Part shown: positions 55,381 to 63,755 of the stretch, in pieces
How positions within the stretch are numbered: the first letter of the stretch is position 1
Layout: each line of letters begins with the position of its first letter
Assembly: GCA_965216025.1 (NCBI GenBank)
Contig: CBDCEX010000016.1
Location: forward strand, 1 to 64,000
Origin: JADFQT01 sp965216025
GTDB lineage: Bacteria; Chloroflexota; Dehalococcoidia; Lucifugimonadales; UBA3495
Reading direction: 5' to 3'
Length of the DNA: 64,000 bases
Notes under the pieces: model-generated
What the model was told of the DNA's origin: nothing
The model's input: only the letters and a program-made list of their open reading frames with translations
The model's database searches: none
Made by a program: the position numbers and the translations under genes

Positions 55381-57615
55381 TTACTTGCTTTTCAGGGCGG
55401 CAAGCACTTTCTCCGCGGTGATGGGAAGGTCTTGAATCCGGACACCCACCGCGTCGTACACGGCATTAGCGATGGCCGGAGCCACCGGCGGCAGTGGTTG
55501 CTCTCCGATGGTTTTTGCGCCGTAGGGCCCGTTGCCCCCGGGCGATTCCACCAGGACCGTGGATAGCTCGGGAACGTCCTGGATGGTGGGCGTTTTAACA
55601 TCACCCATGCTTAGAGTCGAAATCTGCCCCTCTTCCGACGCCAACTCCTCCATCAGCGCGTAGCCGAACCCTTGCACCACCGCCCCGTCGATCTGCCCCT
55701 GGTGGCTAAGGGGATTGTGAATGGTTCCCACATCATGAGCGGTGATAAATTTTCGCAGCTTGACCTCCCCGGTCTCCGGGTCAACCTCTACCTCGGCCAC
55801 CTGGGCACAAAAGCAGGTCACATCCGGCTCCTCAGCTGTGGTGGAGATGTCAACGGAGATGGATTCTCCCGTGGCGGCTACTACCCGGGAAGCCAGCTCT
55901 TTAATCGACACACCTTTGTCCGGATCGCCATCGACAAAGACTCGGCCTTCCCGGAAAATTATCCTTTCCTCCGGCCATCCGAAGAACTCAGCAGCCATCA
56001 GGGTGAGCTTCTGCCGGACTCCCTGAGCCCCACCCAAAGCCGCGCTGGTCCCGCCCACGCTGCTGCCGCTTCCCGCACCGCTGTCAAAAGAGCCGCCGTC
56101 AGTGTCCATTTGGACCGCTGTTACATCGTCCACTGGTATGCCCAGGTCCTCTGCCACCATCTGGCGTCCGACGGTGTGGGACCCAGTGCCGGTTTCCGGC
56201 ACCAACGTATGAAGGGTTGCCCGGGCGTTTTCGTCCATGCTCACTCGAACCGAATAAATGCTTTGGCCCTGGGGCCGCTGCCCCAAGGACATGCCTCGTC
56301 CAACATAAGGCCCTGACTTTGGCGAACCCCAATTCGCAGCCTCGGCGGCGGCTCGCAGAGTCTCCTCGCCCCGCAGATTGTTGTAGCGGGCTCCGGTGGC
56401 ACACACTTGCCCGTCATGAACCACGTTGCGGAGGCGCAGCTCGTAAGGGTCGATCCCCATCTCCTTCGCGATCATATCTGTGTGGGATTCCACGGCAAAA
56501 GCCACCTGAGGTTGCCCAGGGGCGCGATAGGAGCCACACGGAACGCTGTTGGTGTAGACCATATAGCTGTCGATCGTAAAATTGGGGATGTAGTACTGCC
56601 CCCCGGCGGCGTCGCGGCTGCCGGCCAGACCGGGTCGTCCCCGAAATCCGCTGTAAGCTCCGCCGTTGTACACCACCTTGCTTTGCCGGGCCCAGAACTT
56701 CCCGTCTCGCTTCACCCCGGTCTTGATGGTGACGAAGGAAGGATGCCTGGGGTTGCCCGCCATCAGCTCTTCGATATAGCTCATGATCATCTTTACCGGC
56801 CGCCCGGAACGCTGGGACAGCAAGTAGGCCAGGGGCACGTTCATGGCCGGGGATTTTCCACCGAAATCGCCGCCAATGCCACAAGGATTTACCAGGATTC
56901 GGTCCTCAGATATGGCTAGAGCATCGGCCAGTTGCCGCCGCAATGTGTAGGGGACTTTGTTATTGGCCCAGACCTGGATACGACCGGCGTCGTCAATCTC
57001 CACGACGCAGGCGTAGGGCTCCATGTAGCCCTGGTGCACCCAGGTGGTGGTGAAGGTATGCTCGAAGATCAGATCCGATTCTTGAAACCCCTGCTCCAAC
57101 TCTCCATTGGACCAGGTGGCGTGGTTCAAGATGTTGCCCTGGGGTTGAACCATAGCTCCCGACGATTCAAAGGCCGGGGAGCCCTCGTGGACCAGTGGCG
57201 ATCCCGGCTCCATAGCCTCCAGGGGATCGAATACCGCGGGTAGTGGCTCATATTCCACGTCAATTAGGGTCAGGGCCTCTTCGGCGGTATCGAGGTCGTT
57301 GGCCGCTACGGCGGCCACCTTCTCCCCCACAAACCGCACCCTATCCTCGGCCAGCAACGGTACATCCCGAACATTCCTGCCCACCCGCATCCCGGCGGTG
57401 TCCTGCCCGGTAATTACAGCCTGGACTCCCGGCAGGCCCTTGGCTCGGGATGCATCGATGTGGATTATCCTGGCGTGGGGATAGGGACTCCTCAGAACCT
57501 TGCCCCAAATCATGCCGGGCAGCGCCACATCCGCCGCGTACCGGAAATGTCCCGATACCTTGTCGGGACCCTCTTGTCTAGTCACCGGTCTTCCCACAAC
57601 GGAATAAGCAGTCAT
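55381..57615 (-). CDS. Xanthine dehydrogenase-family molybdopterin-binding subunit
   Basis: This encodes 744 residues and is complete. The N-terminal Ald_Xan_dh hammerhead domain is VVGRPVTRQEGPDKVSGHFR then MIWGKVLRSPYPHARI and VRFVGEKVAAVAANDLDTAE. The Mo-binding domains include PCGIGGDFGGKSPAMNVPLA, VPCGSYRAPGQPQVAFAVES, VPETGTGSHTVGRQMVAEDL and the C-terminal NGPYGAKTIGEQPLPPVAPA, with the catalytic Glu in GE. The family hydroxylates aldehydes and N-heterocycles or aromatics using water. The usual FAD and 2Fe-2S partner genes are not next to it, so electrons must go to distant partners. It is divergent from the amidohydrolase. Confidence 0.92.
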   Translation of the reverse strand: MTAYSVVGRPVTRQEGPDKVSGHFRYAADVALPGMIWGKVLRSPYPHARIIHIDASRAKGLPGVQAVITGQDTAGMRVGRNVRDVPLLAEDRVRFVGEKVAAVAANDLDTAEEALTLIDVEYEPLPAVFDPLEAMEPGSPLVHEGSPAFESSGAMVQPQGNILNHATWSNGELEQGFQESDLIFEHTFTTTWVHQGYMEPYACVVEIDDAGRIQVWANNKVPYTLRRQLADALAISEDRILVNPCGIGGDFGGKSPAMNVPLAYLLSQRSGRPVKMIMSYIEELMAGNPRHPSFVTIKTGVKRDGKFWARQSKVVYNGGAYSGFRGRPGLAGSRDAAGGQYYIPNFTIDSYMVYTNSVPCGSYRAPGQPQVAFAVESHTDMIAKEMGIDPYELRLRNVVHDGQVCATGARYNNLRGEETLRAAAEAANWGSPKSGPYVGRGMSLGQRPQGQSIYSVRVSMDENARATLHTLVPETGTGSHTVGRQMVAEDLGIPVDDVTAVQMDTDGGSFDSGAGSGSSVGGTSAALGGAQGVRQKLTLMAAEFFGWPEERIIFREGRVFVDGDPDKGVSIKELASRVVAATGESISVDISTTAEEPDVTCFCAQVAEVEVDPETGEVKLRKFITAHDVGTIHNPLSHQGQIDGAVVQGFGYALMEELASEEGQISTLSMGDVKTPTIQDVPELSTVLVESPGGNGPYGAKTIGEQPLPPVAPAIANAVYDAVGVRIQDLPITAEKVLAALKSK

Positions 57616-57789
57616 CTTTACCTCTCCTAAATATTGGTCCCCATAATTTTGGCCTAAGTATACCAGCCCAGGGAATCGGTGGGGGGATATCCTGGCACCG
57701 AGCCACCCGGAACCGAGCTGGGAAGGCCGCCGTGATATGATTGCCCGGTCCGAGGCTTGCCCGGCCCCATATATGACGGAGGCTCTAAC

Positions 57790-58815
57790 ATGCCATTTGG
57801 AGGCAATGATTGGCTGGCATTAACCCAGGAAACAACCCTGGAGCCCGAACTCCCCATTTGCGACCCCCATCATCACTTCTGGGATCTACGCCCAGCTCGC
57901 CTTCCCTACCAGCGGTATCTGCTTCACGAGCTGTTGGCCGACATCAACAGTGGCCACAACGTCCGGTCCACCGTCTTTATTGAGGCCAGAGCGATGTACC
58001 GCGCCGAAGGACCGGAGGAGATGCGCCCGGTCGGAGAGGTCGAGTTCGTCCAGGGACTGGCCGCAGCCGGCGCCAGTGGAATTTATGGCCCGAGCCGGGC
58101 CGCGGCGGCCATTGTCGGCCACGCCAACCTGAACCTGGGTGAACGGGTCGAGCCGGTTCTGGCAGCGTTGCAAGGGGCCAGCCCCAACCGGTTTCGAGGC
58201 ATCCGCCACACGGTTACCTGGGACTCCCATCCGGAGATTCAGAACACCGCCGCCCACGACGCGAAGGGCCAGCTAGCCAGCTCCAGTTACCGGGCTGGGG
58301 CGCAGGTGCTGGCGCGCATGGGTTTATCCCTGGAGGCCTGGCTGTACTTTCCCCAGTTGCCCGAACTGGCAGACTTTGCCAGGGCGGTCCCAGACCTCAC
58401 CATCATCCTGAACCATATTGGAGGTTTACTTCGGGTGGGTCCCTACGCCAACCGGGACGATGAGGTATTGGCCACCTGGCGTGGGGGCATAGACGCGGTG
58501 GCGGAGTGTCCCAACATCAACGTAAAACTGGGCGGTATCGGACAACCCCGTACCGGTTTCGACTGGCACGCCAGAACCCAACCCATCGGCTCGGAAGAGC
58601 TGGCGGAGACCATGGCTCCCCTGATGAACTACTGCATCCAGAAGTTCGGCCCAAACCGGTGCATGTTTGAAAGTAACTTCCCGCCCGACAAAGTAGGATA
58701 TTCCTACAACGTGCTGTTCAACGCATTCAAACGGATGTCCGGCGGTTACTCACCCGGAGAGCGCGCCGCCATGTTCCATGACACCGCTACCCGGCTTTAC
58801 CGGATTGAGGCCTGA
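57790..58815 (+). CDS. Amidohydrolase-family metal-dependent hydrolase
   Basis: This encodes 341 residues from ATG 57790, chosen because GGAGG lies nine bases upstream; an upstream TTG at 57757 is less likely. It is a TIM-barrel amidohydrolase_2 with the first metal motif CDPHHHFWDLRPARLPYQRY, VRSTVFIEARAMYRAE, FRGIRHTVTWD, TIILNHIGGLLRVGPYANRD (His) and MFESNFPPDKVGYSYNVLFN (Asp in place of the usual). It is typical of 2-pyrone-4,6-dicarboxylate lactonase-like and decarboxylase-like enzymes. Likely role: lactone or ring-cleavage product hydrolysis in aromatic degradation. It is divergent from the molybdenum subunit and may share a promoter region with it. Confidence 0.88.
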   Translation: MPFGGNDWLALTQETTLEPELPICDPHHHFWDLRPARLPYQRYLLHELLADINSGHNVRSTVFIEARAMYRAEGPEEMRPVGEVEFVQGLAAAGASGIYGPSRAAAAIVGHANLNLGERVEPVLAALQGASPNRFRGIRHTVTWDSHPEIQNTAAHDAKGQLASSSYRAGAQVLARMGLSLEAWLYFPQLPELADFARAVPDLTIILNHIGGLLRVGPYANRDDEVLATWRGGIDAVAECPNINVKLGGIGQPRTGFDWHARTQPIGSEELAETMAPLMNYCIQKFGPNRCMFESNFPPDKVGYSYNVLFNAFKRMSGGYSPGERAAMFHDTATRLYRIEA

Positions 58816-58917
58816 TTCGGCAATAGCTGGGTCTTCATTAATCAAAACAAGTCACACGTTCGCTACGGTTTAGCTAGAACCTACGGTAGAAGGGCAAGGC
58901 AGATTAGTAGATGGCGA

Positions 58918-59322
58918 TTATGATCGACCTCCGGGTTCCGCAGCCAGCACCGCGCTGACGGCGGCCCGGTAGGCGGCCAGCAGGGGACTGATAGCATCAA
59001 ATCCCAGGTAGTCGAGGGCGTCTGGCCGGCCGAAGAGGCAATGATAGCCACGGGGCCTCTCCGCCGAATGCTGTTTGGTCCCAAACCGATATCCCGCCTC
59101 ACACATCGCTTCCAATAGCGTCTCCAGGTGGGGCTGCGCCGGCGTCCAGTCCCGGTCAAAACCCTGGTAGCAGGCAGGCTGACACTGACACTGCCCTGGG
59201 TCGGCTAGGTGCGCCGGCAGACGTTGGTTATAGCATCTACGCAGCCCCTCCAGGCGTTCCGCCAGGAAAAGATTCATTTCATCTACAGTTGCTCGGTCCA
59301 AATCAATAGCTGAATGGCTCAT
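58918..59322 (-). CDS. Hypothetical protein with a Cys-rich patch
   Basis: This encodes 134 residues from ATG 59322, which has GGAGGGGAGG upstream. The N-terminal half is helical (DLDRATVDEMNLFLAERLEG). A Cys cluster CQCQPACYQGFDRDW lies in the middle. AMCEAGYRFGTKQHSAERPR and LDYLGFDAISPLLAAYRAAV form a C-terminal helix. No family is recognised. The clustered Cys could bind a metal. The opposite frame at 58881-59159 is a shadow. Confidence 0.6.
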   Translation of the reverse strand: MSHSAIDLDRATVDEMNLFLAERLEGLRRCYNQRLPAHLADPGQCQCQPACYQGFDRDWTPAQPHLETLLEAMCEAGYRFGTKQHSAERPRGYHCLFGRPDALDYLGFDAISPLLAAYRAAVSAVLAAEPGGRS

Positions 59323-59584
59323 TTGCTCGGCCTCCCCTCCATAATAGACCGAAAGGAGGCGGGGCAAGCTGGAAGAATTTAGCGGGTGAGAGGAGATTTG
59401 GTGCTCCCACCCATTTTTTGGGCATGCGGCAGCTTTTCAGCAGGTATCGGTGCTGCTGCGGCGGACTCCTAAGTCGTCGACGCAGCGGAAGCCAATTGAC
59501 AACCTGTGTAGCTAGGAGTAATTTTAGGCCAACCGCTGGATACCTACCTAGAGCAACCCCACACAAACGAGCGAGGAGGTCGTC

Positions 59585-60142
59585 ATGGCCAGAATACCCG
59601 TTGCCACCAGGGAAAGCGTACCCGCAAATCAGCGAGATACCTTCGATGAAATTGTGGCGGAGCGAGGTGGGCCCATAGAACGGGGACCGGTGTCCGTGTT
59701 GATCAACAGTCCGGAGATGGCAAAGCGGGCCAGCGGGCTGTCGTCATATCTGCGGCAGGAATCGAGCTTGACATCTAAAATCCAGGAACTGGCCATGTTG
59801 GTGACGGCTAGGGAGCGCGATTGCCAGTTCATCTGGAACGCCCATGCGGCCTCAGGGCGCCGGGCCGGTCTGAGCGACGCGCTAGTTGACGCACTGCGCG
59901 ACAAACGGGATCTGCCCCAAGTAGCTGGCGATGAGAGCGCTGTCGTGAACTACGGCAGGGAGTTCTTCCGAACCAATCAGGTCAGCGAGGCGACGTTCCA
60001 AGCGGCTTTGCAGCAGTTCGGCACGCAAGGCCTGACCGAGCTGACTACTCTGATGGGCTATTACGCTCTCCTGGCCTTCAACGCCAACGCCTTTGCGATT
60101 GACCTGCCTGCCAAAAGGACCGAAACTGTGCTTCCCGTATAG
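59585..60142 (+). CDS. Carboxymuconolactone decarboxylase-like protein
   Basis: This encodes 185 residues and is complete. ATG 59585 has GAGGAGG just before it. The fold shows VSVLINSPEMAKRASGLSSY, KIQELAMLVTARERDCQFIW and NAHAASGRRAGLSDALVDAL, the core CxxxWxxH motif. Then come VVNYGREFFRTNQVSEATFQ and LTELTTLMGYYALLAFNANA. A single Cys, not CxxC, makes a peroxidase role less likely. Members in Chloroflexota sit in aromatic and lactone degradation clusters. It is about 24 percent like the protein at 12572 by eye but not a close paralogue. Confidence 0.85.
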   Translation: MARIPVATRESVPANQRDTFDEIVAERGGPIERGPVSVLINSPEMAKRASGLSSYLRQESSLTSKIQELAMLVTARERDCQFIWNAHAASGRRAGLSDALVDALRDKRDLPQVAGDESAVVNYGREFFRTNQVSEATFQAALQQFGTQGLTELTTLMGYYALLAFNANAFAIDLPAKRTETVLPV

Positions 60143-60373
60143 GAGACGGGGCTGCTGGCCGGGGTTGGTTCTGCCAGTTTGGGCCCGCTACCAAGGCCGC
60201 CTGCCGAAAAAACCGATCAGCGCGGAATCATTGAAGCTGGAAAAACCCGCTATTTTCACGCGGGAGGCGGTTCGGGTGTGGCTTGGGTCGAAAGGATGAG
60301 GACCCCCGCTGAGAGAGTTACCGATCTTCGGGAATGGTCAGGCGTCCAATGCTAACCTATTTAGGAGTTAGTC

Positions 60374-60826
60374 ATGTTCACAAAAGTGCACCATGTAACC
60401 TATGTGGTGGAGAACGTCCAGCAGATGGCGGATTATCTGGAAGGCAACTTCGGCCTCCGGCCGACCAAAACCGGGGAGAACGCCGACCGGAAATTCCTTC
60501 TTTACCATATAGGTCCCACCATCATGGACTTCTTCGAGCCTACGACGGAGGATTCCGGAATAGCCCGTCAGTTGAAAGAGCACGGCCCGGGAGTGGCCCA
60601 TGTAGCGTGGGGCGTAGATGGGATTGACCAGGTATTCCAGGATTTGAAAGGAAAGGGCAATGAATTCCCCAACTTCCAGCCCCTTTGGCTACAAAACCCT
60701 CAACATAGATACCCGTTACGGGGGGATTCCCCAACTTCCAGCCCCTTTGGCTACAAAACCCTCAACATAGATACCAGCAGTTCCCATGGCATTTTGTTCC
60801 AGCTAGCCGAGGGCGAAGAATCATAG
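60374..60826 (+). CDS. VOC-family protein with an internal 50-bp direct repeat
   Basis: This encodes 150 residues. The N-terminal module is KVHHVTYVVENVQQMADYLE with FGLRPTKTGENADR, the middle VAHVAWGVDGIDQVFQDLKG and the C-terminal GYKTLNIDTSSSHGILFQLA, with the metal Glu in LAEGE. Between residues about 97 and 118 the reading frame runs through a duplicated DNA segment. The first copy gives the unnatural FPNFQPLWLQNPQHRYPL and the second gives the normal SSPFGYKTLNIDT. The protein therefore has a 20-residue insert but ends in the right frame. It is probably damaged but possibly still folded. Confidence 0.78.
   Translation: MFTKVHHVTYVVENVQQMADYLEGNFGLRPTKTGENADRKFLLYHIGPTIMDFFEPTTEDSGIARQLKEHGPGVAHVAWGVDGIDQVFQDLKGKGNEFPNFQPLWLQNPQHRYPLRGDSPTSSPFGYKTLNIDTSSSHGILFQLAEGEES
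60664..60775 (+). repeat. 50-bp direct repeat with 12-bp spacer inside the VOC gene
   Basis: ATTCCCCAACTTCCAGCCCC and the following 30 bases at 60664-60713 recur exactly at 60726-60775. The unit spacing is 62 bp, so the second copy is read in a different frame from the first. The spacer is CGTTACGGGGGG. Confidence 0.9.
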
Positions 60827-60915
60827 AGGGCCTGCCTGGCCGGGTAATCTATAGCGAACGCATTGGCTGTGCCGACTCTGCCCATGGGAGGGACGCTATA
60901 CGACGTTGACGCCAT

Positions 60916-61824
60916 TCATGGTTTGTCAGCGAGTTCGTGGCCACCAGGGTATCGATTAGACCCGGACAATGCCGTCTCCCATGTAATCAGTAGTTCCCGT
61001 ATTTCGGGGCGCCACACCGGTTGAAATCCCTGAGGGGTCCCGAGGAAAAGCTCGTCAAAACGGTCTTCGATGATAGCACGGGCCCGTGCCGCATCTTCCG
61101 GTCTAAGCCGTTCTAGGGACGATTCCAATGCCTCATCCCTGGATTGGTGAAACTTGACATCCCACCAAGGCGGGCTAGGTAGTACCCTGATATCTGGGAG
61201 GATGCCCATCTCCCACAACACGGCCAGCAGTTCTCGGTGACCAGGATAAGGTTGCTGTTCTTCTTCGTGGACCAATTGGAAAAGACGGCTGCCGCGATTA
61301 GGGGGCGGAATGCTCCAGACAGCTATGATCACTCGTCGACTAGCCTTAGCTGCCAACTTCTGGATGAAAGGTACTATCTCCCGTACAAAATAGGTTACAT
61401 CGGCGGTGATAACTACGTCGCCTTGGAAGCCCTCGGCATCATTCCAGTCAGTTTGGAGCCAAGTAGCATTAGAGATTCCCGCCTCGGCCGCCAGACGGGT
61501 GAACTGGGACCCCATTCCGGTGGATGGCTCGGCGTTGATAACTTGGCGGCAGCCTAATGCCAGAGGCAATGAAAGGCGGCCGGCGCCACCTCCTACATCT
61601 ATCACTACGTCATTCGGCTGAATGTAACCGGCGAGAGCCTCCAGGTTCTCGTCAATCACCCGGTGGGGATCCAGGGCAAATCGATTGGCTTGCTCCCCCC
61701 AAAGGTCGCTGTTCTGCTGTTCCCCGTAGATACGGGCCCTCTGGGCATGGACCGCGTCTATCTGGGCTGCATAAACATTGGCTGCATTCAGGTTGCCTTT
61801 CCTTGTCGTGCCTCTTTGAACCAT
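60916..61824 (-). CDS. Class I SAM-dependent methyltransferase
   Basis: This encodes 302 residues and is complete. Motif I is DVVIDVGGGAGRLSLPLALG (about residue 73), followed by VINAEPSTGMGSQFTRLAAE with the acidic end of strand beta2. The post-motif WLQTDWNDAEGFQGDVVITA DVTYF and a late PPPNRGSRLFQ close the Rossmann core. The C-terminal 90 residues (PWWDVKFHQSRDEALESSLE) form a helical cap. Similar proteins are small-molecule methyltransferases. The substrate is unknown. It is divergent from the amidohydrolase at 61990. Confidence 0.85.
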   Translation of the reverse strand: MVQRGTTRKGNLNAANVYAAQIDAVHAQRARIYGEQQNSDLWGEQANRFALDPHRVIDENLEALAGYIQPNDVVIDVGGGAGRLSLPLALGCRQVINAEPSTGMGSQFTRLAAEAGISNATWLQTDWNDAEGFQGDVVITADVTYFVREIVPFIQKLAAKASRRVIIAVWSIPPPNRGSRLFQLVHEEEQQPYPGHRELLAVLWEMGILPDIRVLPSPPWWDVKFHQSRDEALESSLERLRPEDAARARAIIEDRFDELFLGTPQGFQPVWRPEIRELLITWETALSGSNRYPGGHELADKP

Positions 61825-61989
61825 TCCCCTTCGGCTCCCGGCGTGGGGTCACCGCACCTTAGTCGACCCCGGCTAACTTTGGACTATACTCTCTCTTGGA
61901 CAGCTGTCGAGGGTTTGGGAACCACCTCAGTATGATTTCCTGGTTTCCCCGGCGCCCCATCCTCAAACTAATGACTAACGGAGGGCTCC

Positions 61990-62805
61990 ATGTTGATTGT
62001 AGACGCACAGGTCCATCTCTGGGGAGGTGGCACACCCTTGACGCAGCACAGGCAAATATCCTCCTACTCCGCCGCCGACTTGTTGAAGGAGATGGACGAG
62101 GGAGGCGTGGATGCCGCGATCATACACCCGCCCGGTTGGGACCCGAACTCCGGCGATTTGGCCCTCGCAGCCGCGCGCCAGCACCCAGGCCGCCTCGCGA
62201 TTTTAGGGAAAGTGCCCCTAAACGATCCCGGAAGCGCCTCATTGCTCCCCGGTTGGCGGGAGCAGCCGGGAATGTTGGGCCTTAGACTTACTTTTCTTCA
62301 ACCAGGCCAAGCAACCTGGCCCACCGATGGCACTATGGACTGGCTCTGGCCTGCCGCTGAAAAGGCCGGGCTACCGGTGGCCTTGATGGCCTCCAACTTC
62401 CTGCCTACCGTGGGACAAGTCGCCGAACGCCACCCCGGGCTGAAACTCATCGTCGACCATATGGGTCGCCCCAGCGGCCCTCAGGACGCTAAGACCTGGG
62501 ACTCCTTACCGGAGCTGCTGGCTCTGGCCAAATACACCAACGTGGCGGTGAAAGCAACCGGCGCTCCCAGCTACTCCAGCGATCCTTATCCTTACACCAA
62601 CATCCACGACTACATCCACCAGATTTTCGACGCCTTCGGGCCCAACCGGACGTTCTGGGGCACCGACATTACCCGCATGCCTTGCCCCTAGCGCCAGTGT
62701 ATATCCCTCTTTACCAAAGAGTTGCCCTGGCTGTCGGCAAACGATAAAGAACTAGTCATGGGCCGGGCTATATGCGAATGGCTAGACTGGAAGCTGCCAG
62801 CCTGA
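61990..62805 (+). pseudogene. Amidohydrolase-family protein with an in-frame TAG
   Basis: ATG 61990 follows GGAGGG. The protein has the metal motif LIVDAQVHLWGGGTPL, GGVDAAIIHPPGWDPN, LGLRLTFLQPGQ, HPGLKLIVDHMGRPSG (His) and RTFWGTDITRMPC (Asp). A TAG at 62689-62691 interrupts it. The same frame continues RQCISLFTKELPWLSANDKE with VMGRAICEWLDWKLPA and then TGA at 62803-62805. In relatives this position is Tyr (PCSYRQC), so one base change (TAT/TAC to TAG) explains it. The fold without the last 38 residues may be unstable. It is an amidohydrolase_2 barrel like the gene at 57790 but only distantly similar. Confidence 0.84.
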
Positions 62806-63101
62806 AGGTCGAGCCTGCCCGCTTCGCGGCCCAAAATGGGGGTAGCAATGCCTTGATTTTGACCAAACAGCCCCCTCGTTCGTTGGACCGCGTCCCGTTG
62901 CCTGGGCATTACCTTCCTGGGCGGGGATTGGGCAAAGTCTCCTTAAGCCGCCTTTAATCATTCCCTAACAGAGTCAAGCCGGCATCACCTACGTGGGGCG
63001 ACTTTCTCCCGCTCCCCGCAGCAGTGGGTCTATCCAAAGAACTGGTCTTGGCGCAAAGGGCGATCCCGGCGACCGGGTATCGTCGCTAAATTCCCGGAGT
63101 G

Positions 63102-63755
63102 TCAGCGCTTTAAGAATCCCACAACGGCTAAGGTTACTGCCACGGCAGACAATAGCAATGCGATGATACTGAATACAGTACCCCCGGCCGACCCGGCCGG
63201 TCCTGCCGCTCCAGGAGAACCCGCCGGGCCAGCGGAGCCATCTCGACCCGCCAGACCTGGCTCGCCTTGGGTGTCCGTTGGACCCGGAGGCCCGGCCGCC
63301 CCTGGTGCGCCTTTGCTGCCAGCCGGACCGCGAGGCCCCTCTGGACCTGGCTCACCTTGGGGGCCCTGGGCGCTAGTTGCTGGGGTGGGCTGAGCCGGTA
63401 CGCCGAAGACGGCATTAAGGTCCAGCAATGTGACGCCGCCTTGCTCCCAGATAAAAGTTTGAGTGGCGTCCAAATTGCCTATCTTGAAGGTAATACTCGT
63501 GCCGGTCCCCTGACTGACTTGCAGAGTGTACTTTCCACCGGCTTGCACCGTCGTCTCGCCTTTCAGCTGCCCATTGATGTAAGCGGTCACCGCGGTACCG
63601 GCTGAAACGTTCCCCCCGCTTACATCAATGACTCTACCAACGAAAAAGTGGGGTGGGATTTGCTGGGCATATGCAACGGCCGGCAGCGAAAACAACAACA
63701 CTATCACTGTCAGCAAGGCCAGGGCTCTCTTAGTGGACGTTGAATTATTCTCCAA
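63102..63755 (-). CDS. Secreted collagen-like protein with a C-terminal membrane anchor
   Basis: This encodes 217 residues. The signal peptide is KRALALLTVIVLLFSLPAVA with a cleavage site near AYAQ. A domain of about 90 residues follows (FFVGRVIDVSGGNVSAGTAV, AYINGQLKGETTVQAGGKYT), a carboxypeptidase-regulatory-like beta sandwich. A collagen-like region of about 20 Gly-X-Y triplets (GPQGEPGPEGPRGPAGSKG through PAGSPGAAGPAGSAG) comes next. The final membrane helix TVFSIIALLLSAVAVTLAVV ends in GFLKR. It would be held on the outer side of the membrane with the collagen stalk just above it. The function is probably structural or adhesive. Antisense frames over it are GC-driven shadows. Confidence 0.85.
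   Translation of the reverse strand: MENNSTSTKRALALLTVIVLLFSLPAVAYAQQIPPHFFVGRVIDVSGGNVSAGTAVTAYINGQLKGETTVQAGGKYTLQVSQGTGTSITFKIGNLDATQTFIWEQGGVTLLDLNAVFGVPAQPTPATSAQGPQGEPGPEGPRGPAGSKGAPGAAGPPGPTDTQGEPGLAGRDGSAGPAGSPGAAGPAGSAGGTVFSIIALLLSAVAVTLAVVGFLKR

Noticed and set aside
23414..62691. Two in-frame TAG codons (23414 and 62689) as a sign of amber recoding
   Set aside because: TAG is used as a normal stop by several genes here (for example 333, 13090). The two internal TAGs lie in genes that are otherwise decaying or differ from relatives by one base, and no recoding tRNA or pyl genes were seen.
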